From assembly GCA_947507155.1 (NCBI GenBank), contig CANNOC010000007.1:30960-94959 (forward strand): a stretch of DNA of 64,000 bases. The letters are read 5' to 3'. The number at the start of each line of letters is the position of its first letter. The stretch's first letter is position 1. A model generated the notes under the pieces. The model saw only the letters and a program-made list of their open reading frames with translations. It did not search any database and was not told the origin of the DNA. The translations under genes and the position numbers were made by a program. Below are positions 32,744 through 41,706 of this stretch, in pieces. The stretch is from an uncultured Collinsella sp. GTDB lineage: Bacteria; Actinomycetota; Coriobacteriia; Coriobacteriales; Coriobacteriaceae.

Positions 32744-35295
32744 CAACGAGAACGCTTGCGCAAGACGAGAGCAATGCCAAGCACTGCGGCAGCTGCAACC
32801 AGCAATCCCAAGACCAGCGTGAGGGTCGAGTCGCCAGCGTGAGGCAGCGAGCCGTCCTTCGGAGTCTTCTTAGTGGTCGTCGAAACGGTCGTCGCGGTGC
32901 TGCTCGACTGGTCGTTGCCGCCCGTCTGGCTGCCACCAGGCTGATTGCCGCCACCCGGCTGCGAAGGATCGGTGGGTTTCGTCGGATCCGGAGTACCGGG
33001 ATCAATCGGATTCTCCGAATTCTCCTTGCGCTGGATCCAAACCTGGCAACCATAGAACGGGTTGGCGGTACCAAGGCACAGACCCTGGTTGGTCACCGCA
33101 AAGGTGCGCAGACCATGGTTATACGGATCGTTAAAGCCGTTAGTCGTCAGCGTCGTAAAGTTCACGCCGTCCTCGGTCACATACATATCAAAGCCGCGCT
33201 CGGCATCGCGCAGGTAGTACATGCACGTAAGGACACTCTGCAACTTCTTGAGGTTCTCCGCACTCAGCAGTTTATCGAATGCATCCTGAATATCACCCGG
33301 CAGCTCGGTGCCATAGGCATCCTCGTACTGCTGCTTCAGGCTCTCATAGCTATCGAGCATATCCTGATACTGGTCGGCAAAGGACTTGAAGTACGCGATC
33401 TCGCCATCGATCTTCTGGACATAAGCGGCGTCGTCCTCAACGTCCTGGGACATCGTCGCGGCCTGATCGCAAAGGTCGCCCGCGGCATCCTCCAGCGCAT
33501 CGCTCAGGTCGCCGAAGCCCTTAGCGACCTCGGTCTTCTCGTCATCGGCCTCGACGGCCTCAGCCTTCTCGTCATCGACCTCGACGGCCTCGTCTGAACC
33601 ATCGACATCGACAGCCTCGTTTGAATCATCGTCCGCAAGCGTGTTCACGGGAACGATGGGGTCGTCAGGCGATTTCTTGTCGAGCAGGTGATCGAGCAGG
33701 TCCCTAAGGCGCTGAACCTGAGAGTCCCACTCCTCGGGCGTCATATCGATAATGTCGCCATTGGAGAACTGGCCGATCGGCTCAAGCAGGCTCGCGGTAT
33801 CAAAGGTACCGATATACAGCTTGCCGTCGAACTTCTGCATGCGCCAAATGTACTGGTTCTCGTTTCGGCCAAAGCCCGAAGTCAGGCCGGAAATACCGCC
33901 CTCGGGGAACATGTCGGTGCGATCGCCAACGACGAGCTCCATGTTCTCGTCCTTGTCCATGCGGTAGATGTTAACCGACTGCTCAAGATTGGCATTCACA
34001 AACGAGCAGTCAACGCCGCCCATGCTGCTCTTGCCGCCCTCTTCGGTGTTTGATTTGTTGAACAGGATGCGCTCGAGGGCAATCTCCTCGTCGTTGTATT
34101 CACCGATATAGAGGTAGTCGTTGTAGACGATGAGGTTGGCAGCGCCAGAACGGGTACGGGCAGGATCGATGCCAAAGCAGTACTTTGCACCGTCCGTCTT
34201 CTGATCGCCGACAATGGGAGTCCACGAATAGCTGCCGTCGGCATTCTTGTCGCCACGGACCATGGCAAACGACTGCATGGAATTATCATCGGGAGCGTTC
34301 TCGGGCGTACCGGTGCAGATGGTCGCATAGAGATGGCCATTGTACGAGACCATATCCCAAATGGCGCCGCCGTAGATGCTGTCCTTATAGCGAATCGCCG
34401 GATAGCCAAACAGCGTCTCCGAGTTGGCAATCTCGGTGAAGCTGTCCTGGCCCTTCGAGGGGTCAGACGACGTCAGGATTGTCGACACAAAATTACCGTT
34501 CGCGTCTTTACCCACATTACTGATGACGAGCTGGCCATCATGGACGCACATGCCGCGGATACCGGTAGAAATACCCTGCTTGTAGGCAGCACCGTAATCC
34601 TGCATGCTCGAAAGGCCCTGATAGACAACTTTGTACTCATCCGTCTTAGGATCGATCTCGTATACAGCAGGCAGGCCGCTTTTGCCGCCATTGGTCCTGA
34701 CGCTGCCGCAGAAATAGAGCTTACCCTTATAGCTCACGGCATTGCGAAACAAAGGAGCGACGCCGTTGAGCGATTCAGAGAGCAGCAGCTTGGTCTCACC
34801 GGTCTTGGTATTGATCTTGACCAAGATGCCGCCGCTGTCCTTGTCGGCCGTGCCGTCCTCCTTCTGCTGTCCATAGAAGAAGGTGCCGTTAAACATGGCC
34901 TCCAGCGTCAGGCGCATGGTCTCGGCATCAAAGGAATCGCCCAGCGTGCCGTTCATGAGCGTCAGCGTGTTGCCCATCGCCGCATAGCAGGTGCCCACAT
35001 AAAGCCAGTCACCATAGCTCGCAGCCGCCCAAGTGTAGCTCTGGCCGCGATCGCCTTCGTTGTTGGCAGTATTACCATCGGCGCCCGGAACGGCAACGGC
35101 ACCGCCACCCTGGTAGTCGACGATGCCATCCGGCTGCGACGTTCCTACCGTAGGATGCGAGAGCTTTTCAAAGGAATACCCATTTCCCGCATTGTAGGTA
35201 ACGGCACCCGAAGCGTCTTCGGCATGCGCCGGCAGCGGCGATACCAAGATAGCGGCAAGCGCTGCCACCAAGCCAAGTGCTCCCACTCGTCTCAT
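32740..35295 (-). CDS. Large cell-wall-anchored surface protein with LPHAG sorting signal
   Basis: An 851-residue secreted protein. A signal peptide occupies residues 1-25 (MRRVGALGLVAALAAILVSP then AHAEDA). Residues about 40-480 contain repeated strand patterns with NGxLY and YIGT/YVGT segments (GDWLYVGTCYAAMG, NDYLYIGEYNDEE, KLYIGTFDTA), suggesting a beta-propeller. Residues about 550-700 are acidic with coiled-coil character. A Pro/Gly/Ser/Thr linker precedes SLPHAGD at about 816-822, a hydrophobic helix and RKRSRC: a sortase signal with alanine in place of the usual threonine. The start has GGGGAGG nine bases upstream. Ligand unknown; probable host or diet-facing surface protein. Confidence 0.85.
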   Translation of the reverse strand: MRRVGALGLVAALAAILVSPLPAHAEDASGAVTYNAGNGYSFEKLSHPTVGTSQPDGIVDYQGGGAVAVPGADGNTANNEGDRGQSYTWAAASYGDWLYVGTCYAAMGNTLTLMNGTLGDSFDAETMRLTLEAMFNGTFFYGQQKEDGTADKDSGGILVKINTKTGETKLLLSESLNGVAPLFRNAVSYKGKLYFCGSVRTNGGKSGLPAVYEIDPKTDEYKVVYQGLSSMQDYGAAYKQGISTGIRGMCVHDGQLVISNVGKDANGNFVSTILTSSDPSKGQDSFTEIANSETLFGYPAIRYKDSIYGGAIWDMVSYNGHLYATICTGTPENAPDDNSMQSFAMVRGDKNADGSYSWTPIVGDQKTDGAKYCFGIDPARTRSGAANLIVYNDYLYIGEYNDEEIALERILFNKSNTEEGGKSSMGGVDCSFVNANLEQSVNIYRMDKDENMELVVGDRTDMFPEGGISGLTSGFGRNENQYIWRMQKFDGKLYIGTFDTASLLEPIGQFSNGDIIDMTPEEWDSQVQRLRDLLDHLLDKKSPDDPIVPVNTLADDDSNEAVDVDGSDEAVEVDDEKAEAVEADDEKTEVAKGFGDLSDALEDAAGDLCDQAATMSQDVEDDAAYVQKIDGEIAYFKSFADQYQDMLDSYESLKQQYEDAYGTELPGDIQDAFDKLLSAENLKKLQSVLTCMYYLRDAERGFDMYVTEDGVNFTTLTTNGFNDPYNHGLRTFAVTNQGLCLGTANPFYGCQVWIQRKENSENPIDPGTPDPTKPTDPSQPGGGNQPGGSQTGGNDQSSSTATTVSTTTKKTPKDGSLPHAGDSTLTLVLGLLVAAAAVLGIALVLRKRSRC

Positions 35296-35385
35296 AAGGC
35301 TATAACCTCCCCTGTCCTAAAGCCCAGCTTTAGCATTCTTCATTTCTGTCCACGGTTAATTGCAATCTGAGCACAGCAATAATCA

Positions 35386-35401
35386 GTGTATAAATATACA
35401 C
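35386..35401. promoter_or_regulatory. Palindrome in the surface-protein upstream region
   Basis: GTGTATA-AA-TATACAC is a 7-2-7 inverted repeat about 90 bases upstream of the surface protein gene. It has the form of a dimeric regulator site, but it could also be a chance AT palindrome near a promoter. Nothing else recognisable is in 35296-35568. Confidence 0.4.
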
Positions 35402-35568
35402 CTGTAATTTTTTGGACGGGTTAATAGATGCTCGATTGGTAGCGAATTCCGCGCAAACCGTCACCAAACTCCACTTTTGCCGCATCTAAAGGTTATTTTT
35501 TGCGCAAATTTTTGGATGTCGATAGTCGCAATGAGCAGGAGGCCGGTATCCACCGGAGAGGGCAACGC

Positions 35569-35952
35569 CTACATTTTCATAACGTAATAGCCCGCGCCCC
35601 TCACCGCCGTCTCGAGTGTGTCGCGATCAACCGGGCGCTTCGAGCGCACGCGTGCCGTGTGGTCCGCAAACGTTACCGTTGCCCACACACCATCCAGCGC
35701 ATTGAGGGCATTCTCAACATTCCGGGCGCAGCCATCACAGCTCATGCCGCCGATAAGTAGCTCATCGCAATAGGGGTAGTGAGACTCGACAGTGTCTGCC
35801 ACCACAACCCTCTTGGCTTTCTTGCCGCTCGCGCCATCGCTGCAACAACTCTTCCCGTGTGTCGAAGCGGCAATGCGACGCAGTCCAAAAAACATGCCGA
35901 CGGCAATGACGGCCAGCACGATGAGATTCGCAGGGTTGAGCAAGTCACTCAT
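35569..35952 (-). CDS. Membrane-anchored heavy-metal-associated (HMA) domain protein
   Basis: A 127-residue protein: an N-terminal transmembrane helix (LIVLAVIAVGMFFGLR, about residues 9-24), a short Cys-containing linker (GKSCCSDGASGKK), then an HMA fold from about residue 62 with the metal motif GGMSCDGCARNVENAL (about 67-82) and DGVWATVTFADHTARV. The CxxC motif fits copper or zinc chaperones. The ATG at 35952 has AAAGGGG upstream; an in-frame ATG five codons earlier overlaps that site. A CsoR-like operator lies upstream, so copper-responsive expression is likely. No P-type ATPase is adjacent, which is unusual for such a chaperone. Confidence 0.82.
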   Translation of the reverse strand: MSDLLNPANLIVLAVIAVGMFFGLRRIAASTHGKSCCSDGASGKKAKRVVVADTVESHYPYCDELLIGGMSCDGCARNVENALNALDGVWATVTFADHTARVRSKRPVDRDTLETAVRGAGYYVMKM

Positions 35953-35981
35953 GCGTTCCCCTTTCAAGTAGCCCTATCTAG

Positions 35982-35998
35982 ATACCCCCATGGGGTGT
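35982..35998 (-). promoter_or_regulatory. CsoR-type copper operator
   Basis: ATACCCCCATGGGGTGT contains ACCCC-3-GGGGT, the form of CsoR-family copper repressor sites, 30 bases upstream of the HMA gene. Pattern only; no CsoR gene is in the window. Confidence 0.55.
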
Positions 35999-36060
35999 TC
36001 CCATCTTAACCCAAAATCATGTCCGTTCGGTCAATTAGTTTCCCTCTTCAAACTTTTTAG

Positions 36061-36107
36061 TTGAACAAGGCTTACTTTCGTGTATAAGTTTTCCTAGGCT
36101 AACGGTT
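36061..36107 (+). promoter_or_regulatory. Promoter with DtxR/IdeR-like half site before DUF3793 gene
   Basis: TTGAAC (36061-36066) and TATAAG (36083-36088) are 16 bases apart. Directly after, TTTTCCTAGGCTAACGGTT (36089-36107) contains the core TAGGCTAAC of the DtxR/IdeR iron box; the outer parts match poorly. Iron control would suit a flavodoxin operon. Confidence 0.45.
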
Positions 36108-36126
36108 TAGATCCGTAAGGAGCGTC

Positions 36127-36831
36127 GTGACTCGAACCATAGACATCCCAACGTTTCAGGCGGCAGTCGTGCGCAACTGCTCCCCCACGCTCGCGGGCAT
36201 CAAACCGGCATCGCTCTTTACCTATCCAGGAGTCTATGCCGATCAAGACGGCTCAAGCGTAACTGCGGCGATCGAGGATCGCCGAGCACGCCTGCTCAAC
36301 GTTATCGCTCGGTGCAATCACGAGCTTAATCCGTTCGGTATCCATCTGAGCGTTTTGGTCTGGCGCCCCTGCGGGGCGCTCGTATACGCATATCGGCCCA
36401 ATAGCCTCGCCACTTACCTTGCTGACCCGCGCGCCAAAACGGCACTCGCCAAGAAGGGCTACGACACCGGCAACCTCTCGGCATGTCTTGTGCACCTAGC
36501 ATCACGCATCACGCTCGCGAGCAATAACGCCGCGGAATGCGCCTGCGGCCAGACTCGATGCGCACTACCCCAGCAAGCTAGCTGCAGCAAAGACTGCACC
36601 TGCGAGTTTCCACACGAAATTGGCTATTTCCTGGGATATCCCTACGACGACGTGCACGAGTTTATCGCCCAGCGTGGCGAGAACTACAAGATCTTTGGAG
36701 CCTGGAAGGTCTATACGAATGTCGAGCAGGCGCTTGCGACGTTTGATGCGTACCGTGCCTGCACCCAACACCTCACCTTTATCTATCAGCAGGGCTGCAG
36801 CTTGGCGCAACTTGCCCAGGCGACCCGATAG
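36127..36831 (+). CDS. DUF3793 family protein
   Basis: A 234-residue protein of the DUF3793 family. The family hallmark is the C-terminal segment FPHEIGYFLGYPYDDVHEFI (from about residue 161) followed by GENYKIFGAWKVYTNVEQAL. A cluster of six cysteines at about residues 138-159 (CACGQTRC then CSKDCTC) may bind metal or an iron-sulfur cluster. In anaerobes DUF3793 genes commonly precede flavodoxin genes, as here, 46 bases upstream; a link to heme or iron handling has been suggested by such context only. The GTG start has AAGGAG five bases upstream. Confidence 0.82.
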   Translation: MTRTIDIPTFQAAVVRNCSPTLAGIKPASLFTYPGVYADQDGSSVTAAIEDRRARLLNVIARCNHELNPFGIHLSVLVWRPCGALVYAYRPNSLATYLADPRAKTALAKKGYDTGNLSACLVHLASRITLASNNAAECACGQTRCALPQQASCSKDCTCEFPHEIGYFLGYPYDDVHEFIAQRGENYKIFGAWKVYTNVEQALATFDAYRACTQHLTFIYQQGCSLAQLAQATR

Positions 36832-36877
36832 AACGTACAAACCGCGGCCGCACGCCGCACAACCGAAAGGACTCAAC

Positions 36878-37297
36878 ATGAGCAAGATCGCCGTCGTCTA
36901 TTGGAGCGGCACGGGCAACACCGAGGCCATGGCAAACCTCGTTGCCGAGGGCACCACGTCCGCGGGCGCCGAGGCCGAAGTCATCCCCTGCGCCGACTTC
37001 TCTGCCGACAGGGCCGCCGACTATGATGCCTTCGCCTTCGGTTGCCCCGCCATGGGCTCCGAGGAGCTTGAATGCGATGAGTTCCAACCGATGTGGGACG
37101 AAGTCAAGGAGACCCTCGGCGACAAGAAGGTCGTCCTCTTTGGCTCTTATTCGTGGGCCGAAGGCGAATGGATGGACAATTGGAAGGCGGACGCCGACGA
37201 GGCAGGCGTCAACGTGGTCGACTCCGTCATCTGTTACGAAGCCCCCGACGATGAGGGCGAGGCGGCCTGCCGCGCCCTTGGAGCCGAGCTCGTCTAG
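36878..37297 (+). CDS. Flavodoxin
   Basis: A 139-residue short-chain flavodoxin, a soluble FMN electron carrier that can replace ferredoxin under iron limitation. The FMN phosphate loop is VVYWSGTGNTEAMA (residues about 6-19); the FMN ring loops are in GCPAMGSEELEC (about 58-69) and FGSYSWAEGEWMD (about 90-102), of the clostridial type. Start ATG has AAAGG seven bases upstream. It is co-transcribed with the DUF3793 gene and followed by a strong bidirectional terminator. Confidence 0.93.
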   Translation: MSKIAVVYWSGTGNTEAMANLVAEGTTSAGAEAEVIPCADFSADRAADYDAFAFGCPAMGSEELECDEFQPMWDEVKETLGDKKVVLFGSYSWAEGEWMDNWKADADEAGVNVVDSVICYEAPDDEGEAACRALGAELV

Positions 37298-37354
37298 CGG
37301 CAATGAACTCCGCCCGTAACACGCTCTGCACCAAAACACATTCGCGTCCCAACA

Positions 37355-37389
37355 AAAACGGGAGCCGGATCACATCCGGCTCCCGTTTT
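37355..37389. terminator. Bidirectional terminator
   Basis: A perfect 16-pair hairpin (37355-37370 with 37374-37389), with T runs on both strands, serves the flavodoxin gene on the plus strand and the ABC transporter operon on the minus strand. Confidence 0.88.
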
Positions 37390-37414
37390 CTGCTATGTCA
37401 GTCATATAAAGCGG

Positions 37415-38167
<753 letters not shown>

Positions 38168-38179
38168 GATAGAACCTCC

Positions 38180-39541
38180 TTACAGACCAGCGATATGGTC
38201 GGCGGGCGTCGCTACAACCTGTCCGGCGCTCTTGGTGGGACGCTTCTTTTTGGTTTCGGCCGTACCCAGCAGCCTCGCCTCAAGACCGCTCACCAAGCGC
38301 GCAAGCGGCAGGGTAATGACCAGATAGAACAGGGCAGCAACCACATACGGCGTAATGGAGCCCGTCGTTGCCACGATGGTGCGGGCGTTCATGACGATCT
38401 CGACCACGCCCACGGCGGCAAGCAGCGACGTATCCTTGTAAAGCAGGATAAACTCGCTGGTCAACGTAGGCAGGACATTGCGGAACGTCTGCGGAATCAT
38501 AACGTAGAGCAGTGTCTGGAAGGCATTCATGCCCAGCGATCGAGCAGCCTCGTTTTGACCCTTGGGGATCGATTGAATACCGGCACGGAAGATCTCGCAC
38601 AGGTACGCAGACGAGTTCATGGCCATGACGATAACGCCCAAGACGTAGTCGTCAACCTTGACACCGGCAAGTGGCAGGCCAAAGAACGCAATGTAAATCT
38701 GCAGGAACGCCGGCGTGCCGCGGATGATATTCACATAGATGCCGGCAAGACAACGAAGGATGCGCGATTTGGATATGCGCATGAGCGACAGCGCAAAGCC
38801 AAAGGGAATGGCCAACGGAAATGCCACGAGCACGATCGAGAGCGACATAAGGAAGCCCTTGAAGACGATCGGCAGGCTCTGGACCAAAATCACCGGGTTC
38901 AGGAACAGGCGCAGGAACATATTGGAGTTCCAGGCCTCGACCCACGGCTGTTCCTTAAGATCGGCCAGGAAGTTATCGAATGCCGTCACACCCTTAATCT
39001 CGACGGAAGGAATCTTGGAAATCTTCTTGGTCGAACCGTCGGCAAGCGTATAAGTTCCGCTAAAGGCCTCATCGCCGCCCTCGACGGGGAACGTCACGCC
39101 GTAAACCTCGACACGGAAAAAGCCGCCGGCAGGCGCCGTCTCGCCAAAGTCAATCTTGAGCGTCTGGCCGTCAGCCTTGCACGTGGGCTTCATGGGCGTA
39201 CGATCCATGAGGTCCTCGCCCGAGAGCATCGTCAATCGCGTGTCATCGGTACCAAACGTCGTGCCGTCGACAAACGTCAGCGAAAGACCGCTCAGCTCCT
39301 CATCGGCATCGGCCTGGACCTCCCAGGTAATGCGCGTCTCGGTGCCGCCGACCACAGCGCTGCCCGAACCGGTGTTGGGTCGGGCGGTAATCTTTGCGGT
39401 CTCAAGCGCCTGGGCGGTTGTGGGCGCATATGCCCCCGCGCACACCAGCGCGAGCGCCACGGCCATGACGCAGGCTAGCTTTTGGAGCAAGGCGGGCAGT
39501 GGAAAACGCTGCTCCGCAGCCCCTTTGTTCAGTCGAGACAA
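38180..39541 (-). CDS. Amino acid ABC transporter permease with exported N-terminal domain
   Basis: A 453-residue permease of the HisM/GlnP type. From about residue 225 there are five hydrophobic helices and the EAA loop (AARSLGMNAFQTLLYVMIPQ, from about residue 335). Unusually the N-terminus is a signal-like helix (LACVMAVALALVCAGAYAP, about 20-38) followed by about 140 residues of beta-rich exported domain (VVGGTETRITWEVQADADEE and onward) before the membrane part. The start is a TTG at 39541 with GGAG five bases upstream, chosen because it places the signal helix correctly; an ATG at 39466 is the alternative. It is separated from the binding-protein gene by a terminator, so dosage is likely lower. 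Confidence 0.85.
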   Translation of the reverse strand: MSRLNKGAAEQRFPLPALLQKLACVMAVALALVCAGAYAPTTAQALETAKITARPNTGSGSAVVGGTETRITWEVQADADEELSGLSLTFVDGTTFGTDDTRLTMLSGEDLMDRTPMKPTCKADGQTLKIDFGETAPAGGFFRVEVYGVTFPVEGGDEAFSGTYTLADGSTKKISKIPSVEIKGVTAFDNFLADLKEQPWVEAWNSNMFLRLFLNPVILVQSLPIVFKGFLMSLSIVLVAFPLAIPFGFALSLMRISKSRILRCLAGIYVNIIRGTPAFLQIYIAFFGLPLAGVKVDDYVLGVIVMAMNSSAYLCEIFRAGIQSIPKGQNEAARSLGMNAFQTLLYVMIPQTFRNVLPTLTSEFILLYKDTSLLAAVGVVEIVMNARTIVATTGSITPYVVAALFYLVITLPLARLVSGLEARLLGTAETKKKRPTKSAGQVVATPADHIAGL

Positions 39542-39605
39542 GGTGGCTCCTATCGTAGAAGTTGCCGGCAAAACGAGACGGAAACACTCTCCGTCAAGAG
39601 AAGCG

Positions 39606-39638
39606 CAAAGGCCCTCTCCGCCAAAACGGAAAGGGCCC
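39606..39638 (-). terminator. Attenuating terminator between binding protein and permease genes
   Basis: An 11-pair stem with one mismatch (39610-39620 with 39628-39638) followed on the minus strand by TTTGCG. Such a site after a binding-protein gene allows higher binding protein expression. Confidence 0.6.
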
Positions 39639-39659
39639 GCGCGCAATCAAGTAGCTATT

Positions 39660-40520
39660 TTACTTGATGTTGTACTTAGCCATGAGGGCGTCGACGGTAC
39701 CGTCGTCAGTCAGGTCCTTGATGGCCTGGTTGATGTCGTCCTTGAGCTTGGTGTTGCCCTGGTTGATGGCGATGGCGTACTCCTCGCCGGTGCTGACCTG
39801 CTTGATGGTCTGGCAGGTGTTGAACTGCTCGGCGGTCAGCTGGCTGGCAACGGAGCGGTTGGTGACTACGGCGTCGCCCTTATCGGACTGCAGGGCGCTG
39901 AAGCACTCGGTAGCGTCCTTGTAGGGGACGATCTTGGCCTTGGGGAAGTTCTCCTGGGCAAAGGCCTCGGCGGTCGAGCCAGACTGGACGATGATGGTAG
40001 CGTCGGCGTTGTTGAGCTTCTCGCTGAAGTTATCGGCCGTGATGTCGGTGTTATCGACCTTGGTCACGATAGCTTGATCGTCCATGTAGTAGGAATCGGA
40101 GAAAGTGACTTCCTTCTCACGCTCGGGCGTGTCGGTGATAGCCGCGATGGCGACGTCATACTTGGCGCCCGAAGCGACACCCGGGACCAGCGTGTCAAAA
40201 TCATTGTTGACGTACTCGACATCCAGACCCAGCTTATCGCCGATAGCCTTAATGAGTTCAAGGTCAAAGCCCTGGTAGTCGCCGTTGTCATCCTTGTACT
40301 CAAACGGAGCGTACTCGGCAGAGGTGCCGACGGTCAGTGTGCCGTCCTTGACGAGCGCGTACTCCTTGGAGCCGTCGACCTTCTCGACCTTAGCGTCGTC
40401 AGAGCTGCTGGAACTGGCATCAGAACCAGAGGTGGCGTTGGACGAGCCGCAGCCCGTCAGAGCAAGGGCGAGCGCCATAGCACCCGTGGCGGCAAATGCG
40501 CCAAGCTTCTTCAGCTTCAT
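39660..40520 (-). CDS. Amino acid ABC transporter substrate-binding lipoprotein
   Basis: A 286-residue periplasmic-type (class F) binding lipoprotein. The N-terminus has a lipobox LALTGC with the lipid cysteine near residue 24, then a Ser/Asp-rich spacer. The mature domain has LTVGTSAEYAPFEYKDDNGD, GFDLELIKAIGDKLGLDVEY and YDVAIAAITDTPEREKEVTFS with the arginine that binds the substrate carboxylate. This is typical of polar amino acid or cystine/glutamine binders; the exact ligand cannot be read. The ATG at 40520 has AAGGAG eight bases upstream. First gene of the transporter unit. Confidence 0.92.
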   Translation of the reverse strand: MKLKKLGAFAATGAMALALALTGCGSSNATSGSDASSSSSDDAKVEKVDGSKEYALVKDGTLTVGTSAEYAPFEYKDDNGDYQGFDLELIKAIGDKLGLDVEYVNNDFDTLVPGVASGAKYDVAIAAITDTPEREKEVTFSDSYYMDDQAIVTKVDNTDITADNFSEKLNNADATIIVQSGSTAEAFAQENFPKAKIVPYKDATECFSALQSDKGDAVVTNRSVASQLTAEQFNTCQTIKQVSTGEEYAIAINQGNTKLKDDINQAIKDLTDDGTVDALMAKYNIK

Positions 40521-40538
40521 AATCAGTCTCCTTCCAAT

Positions 40539-40606
40539 GACCCCACGTGATTCAGGGGTCTGCAAAAACTGAGGGTTATTATGCACCCGCTTGGAAGAAT
40601 CCGCAA
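40539..40606 (-). promoter_or_regulatory. Promoter and leader hairpin of the amino acid transporter
   Basis: On the minus strand TTGCGG (40601-40606) and CATAAT (40578-40583) are 17 bases apart. A small hairpin GACCCC/GGGGTC (40539-40544 with 40555-40560) lies just before the ribosome site. Confidence 0.5.
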
Positions 40607-40667
40607 TTAGAAAACTGATTGAAACAAACCCATAACGTGAATGGAGCACTCCACTTTATGACAGTCA

Positions 40668-41534
40668 TCACTGCTGCAATGACCTTAACAATTTGATTTC
40701 AGCCGCATAACCTGCAAGTTCGTTCGGTGTCTCCAAAATGAATGGCAATGCGCGCAAGCGGCCATTCGATACAATATTCTGCATAACCTGCATACCGCCG
40801 CCAAACTCTTCGCTACCCAGGTAGCCCTTACCGATGCATTCGTGGCGGTCCTTATGGGCACCGCAGGGGTTCTTGGAGTCATTGATATGCACGGCGCGCA
40901 GGCGCTCGATACCCACCACACGATCGAACTCGTCGAGCACGCCTTCAAGATCGTGGACGATGTCGTAGCCGGCGTCATTCACATGGCAGGTGTCCAAGCA
41001 AACGCCCAACTTGGCCGACAGCTCGGGGCACTTGTCGGCAACGCCCTGGATGATGAGTGCCAGTTCCTCAAAGCTGCGGCCCACCTCGGTGCCCTTGCCG
41101 GCCATGGTCTCGAGCAGCACCGTCGTCTGTTGGCCCTCAAACATCACCTGGCACAGGGTGTCGACGATCATCTGAATGCCAGCGTCGGAGCCCTGCCCCA
41201 CATGCGCACCGGGATGGAAGTTGTAGTAGTTGCCGGGCAGCGCCTCCATGCGCCGCAGGTCCTCTGCCATGGCCTCCAGGGCAAACTCGCGCGCCCGCTC
41301 TTTGGCTGAGCAGGGGTTATAGGTATACGGGGCATGAGCCACGAGTGGGCCAAAATCATTTTGCGCCATAAGCTCGCGCAGGGCGGCCACGTCATCCATG
41401 TCAAGGTCTTTCGCCTTGCCGCCGCGCGGGTTGCGCGTAAAGAATGCAAAGGTATTGGCGCCAATTGACAACGCCGTCTCTCCCATCGCCCGATAGCCCT
41501 TCGTCGTGGATAGATGACACCCGATCGTCAGCAT
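40668..41534 (-). CDS. nfo: Endonuclease IV (deoxyribonuclease IV)
   Basis: A 288-residue TIM-barrel AP endonuclease that cuts 5' to abasic sites in base excision repair. Metal ligands are visible in order: the N-terminal [20 protein letters not shown] (about residue 66), [12 protein letters not shown] (about 102-113), LLETMAGKG (about 139), [16 protein letters not shown] (about 175-190), [19 protein letters not shown] (about 213-231) and FILETPNE (about 266). These are the complete nine-ligand trinuclear zinc set of the Nfo family. Length is normal. It stands alone between the transporter promoter and repeat copy A. Confidence 0.93.
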   Translation of the reverse strand: MLTIGCHLSTTKGYRAMGETALSIGANTFAFFTRNPRGGKAKDLDMDDVAALRELMAQNDFGPLVAHAPYTYNPCSAKERAREFALEAMAEDLRRMEALPGNYYNFHPGAHVGQGSDAGIQMIVDTLCQVMFEGQQTTVLLETMAGKGTEVGRSFEELALIIQGVADKCPELSAKLGVCLDTCHVNDAGYDIVHDLEGVLDEFDRVVGIERLRAVHINDSKNPCGAHKDRHECIGKGYLGSEEFGGGMQVMQNIVSNGRLRALPFILETPNELAGYAAEIKLLRSLQQ

Positions 41535-41551
41535 CCCCAGCTCCCCCTCAT

Positions 41552-41630
41552 CAGTTGCGGTGAAATAGTTCCTGTCGATGCCTTATTCTGCCGCAAGCAG
41601 GAACTATTCCACCGCAAGTTATAAAAGGGG
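41552..41630. repeat. Long hairpin repeat, copy A
   Basis: Arms TTGCGGTGAAATAGTTCCTG (41555-41574) and its complement (41598-41617) pair over 20 positions with one mismatch. An almost identical copy lies at 42740-42817 in the same orientation, including the flank AAGTTATAAAAGGG. The two copies bracket one oxidoreductase gene. Confidence 0.75.
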
Positions 41631-41706
41631 CATCAGAGATGCGGGGCACCAAGCACTACGGCTACGGGCGCCGGCGTCATGATCCCTCACGCGTCAGCGC
41701 CAGGTC

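Noticed and set aside
35386..35401. Assigning the GTGTATA palindrome to a named regulator
   Set aside because: AT-rich palindrome without a matching known consensus that I could justify; left as an unnamed site.
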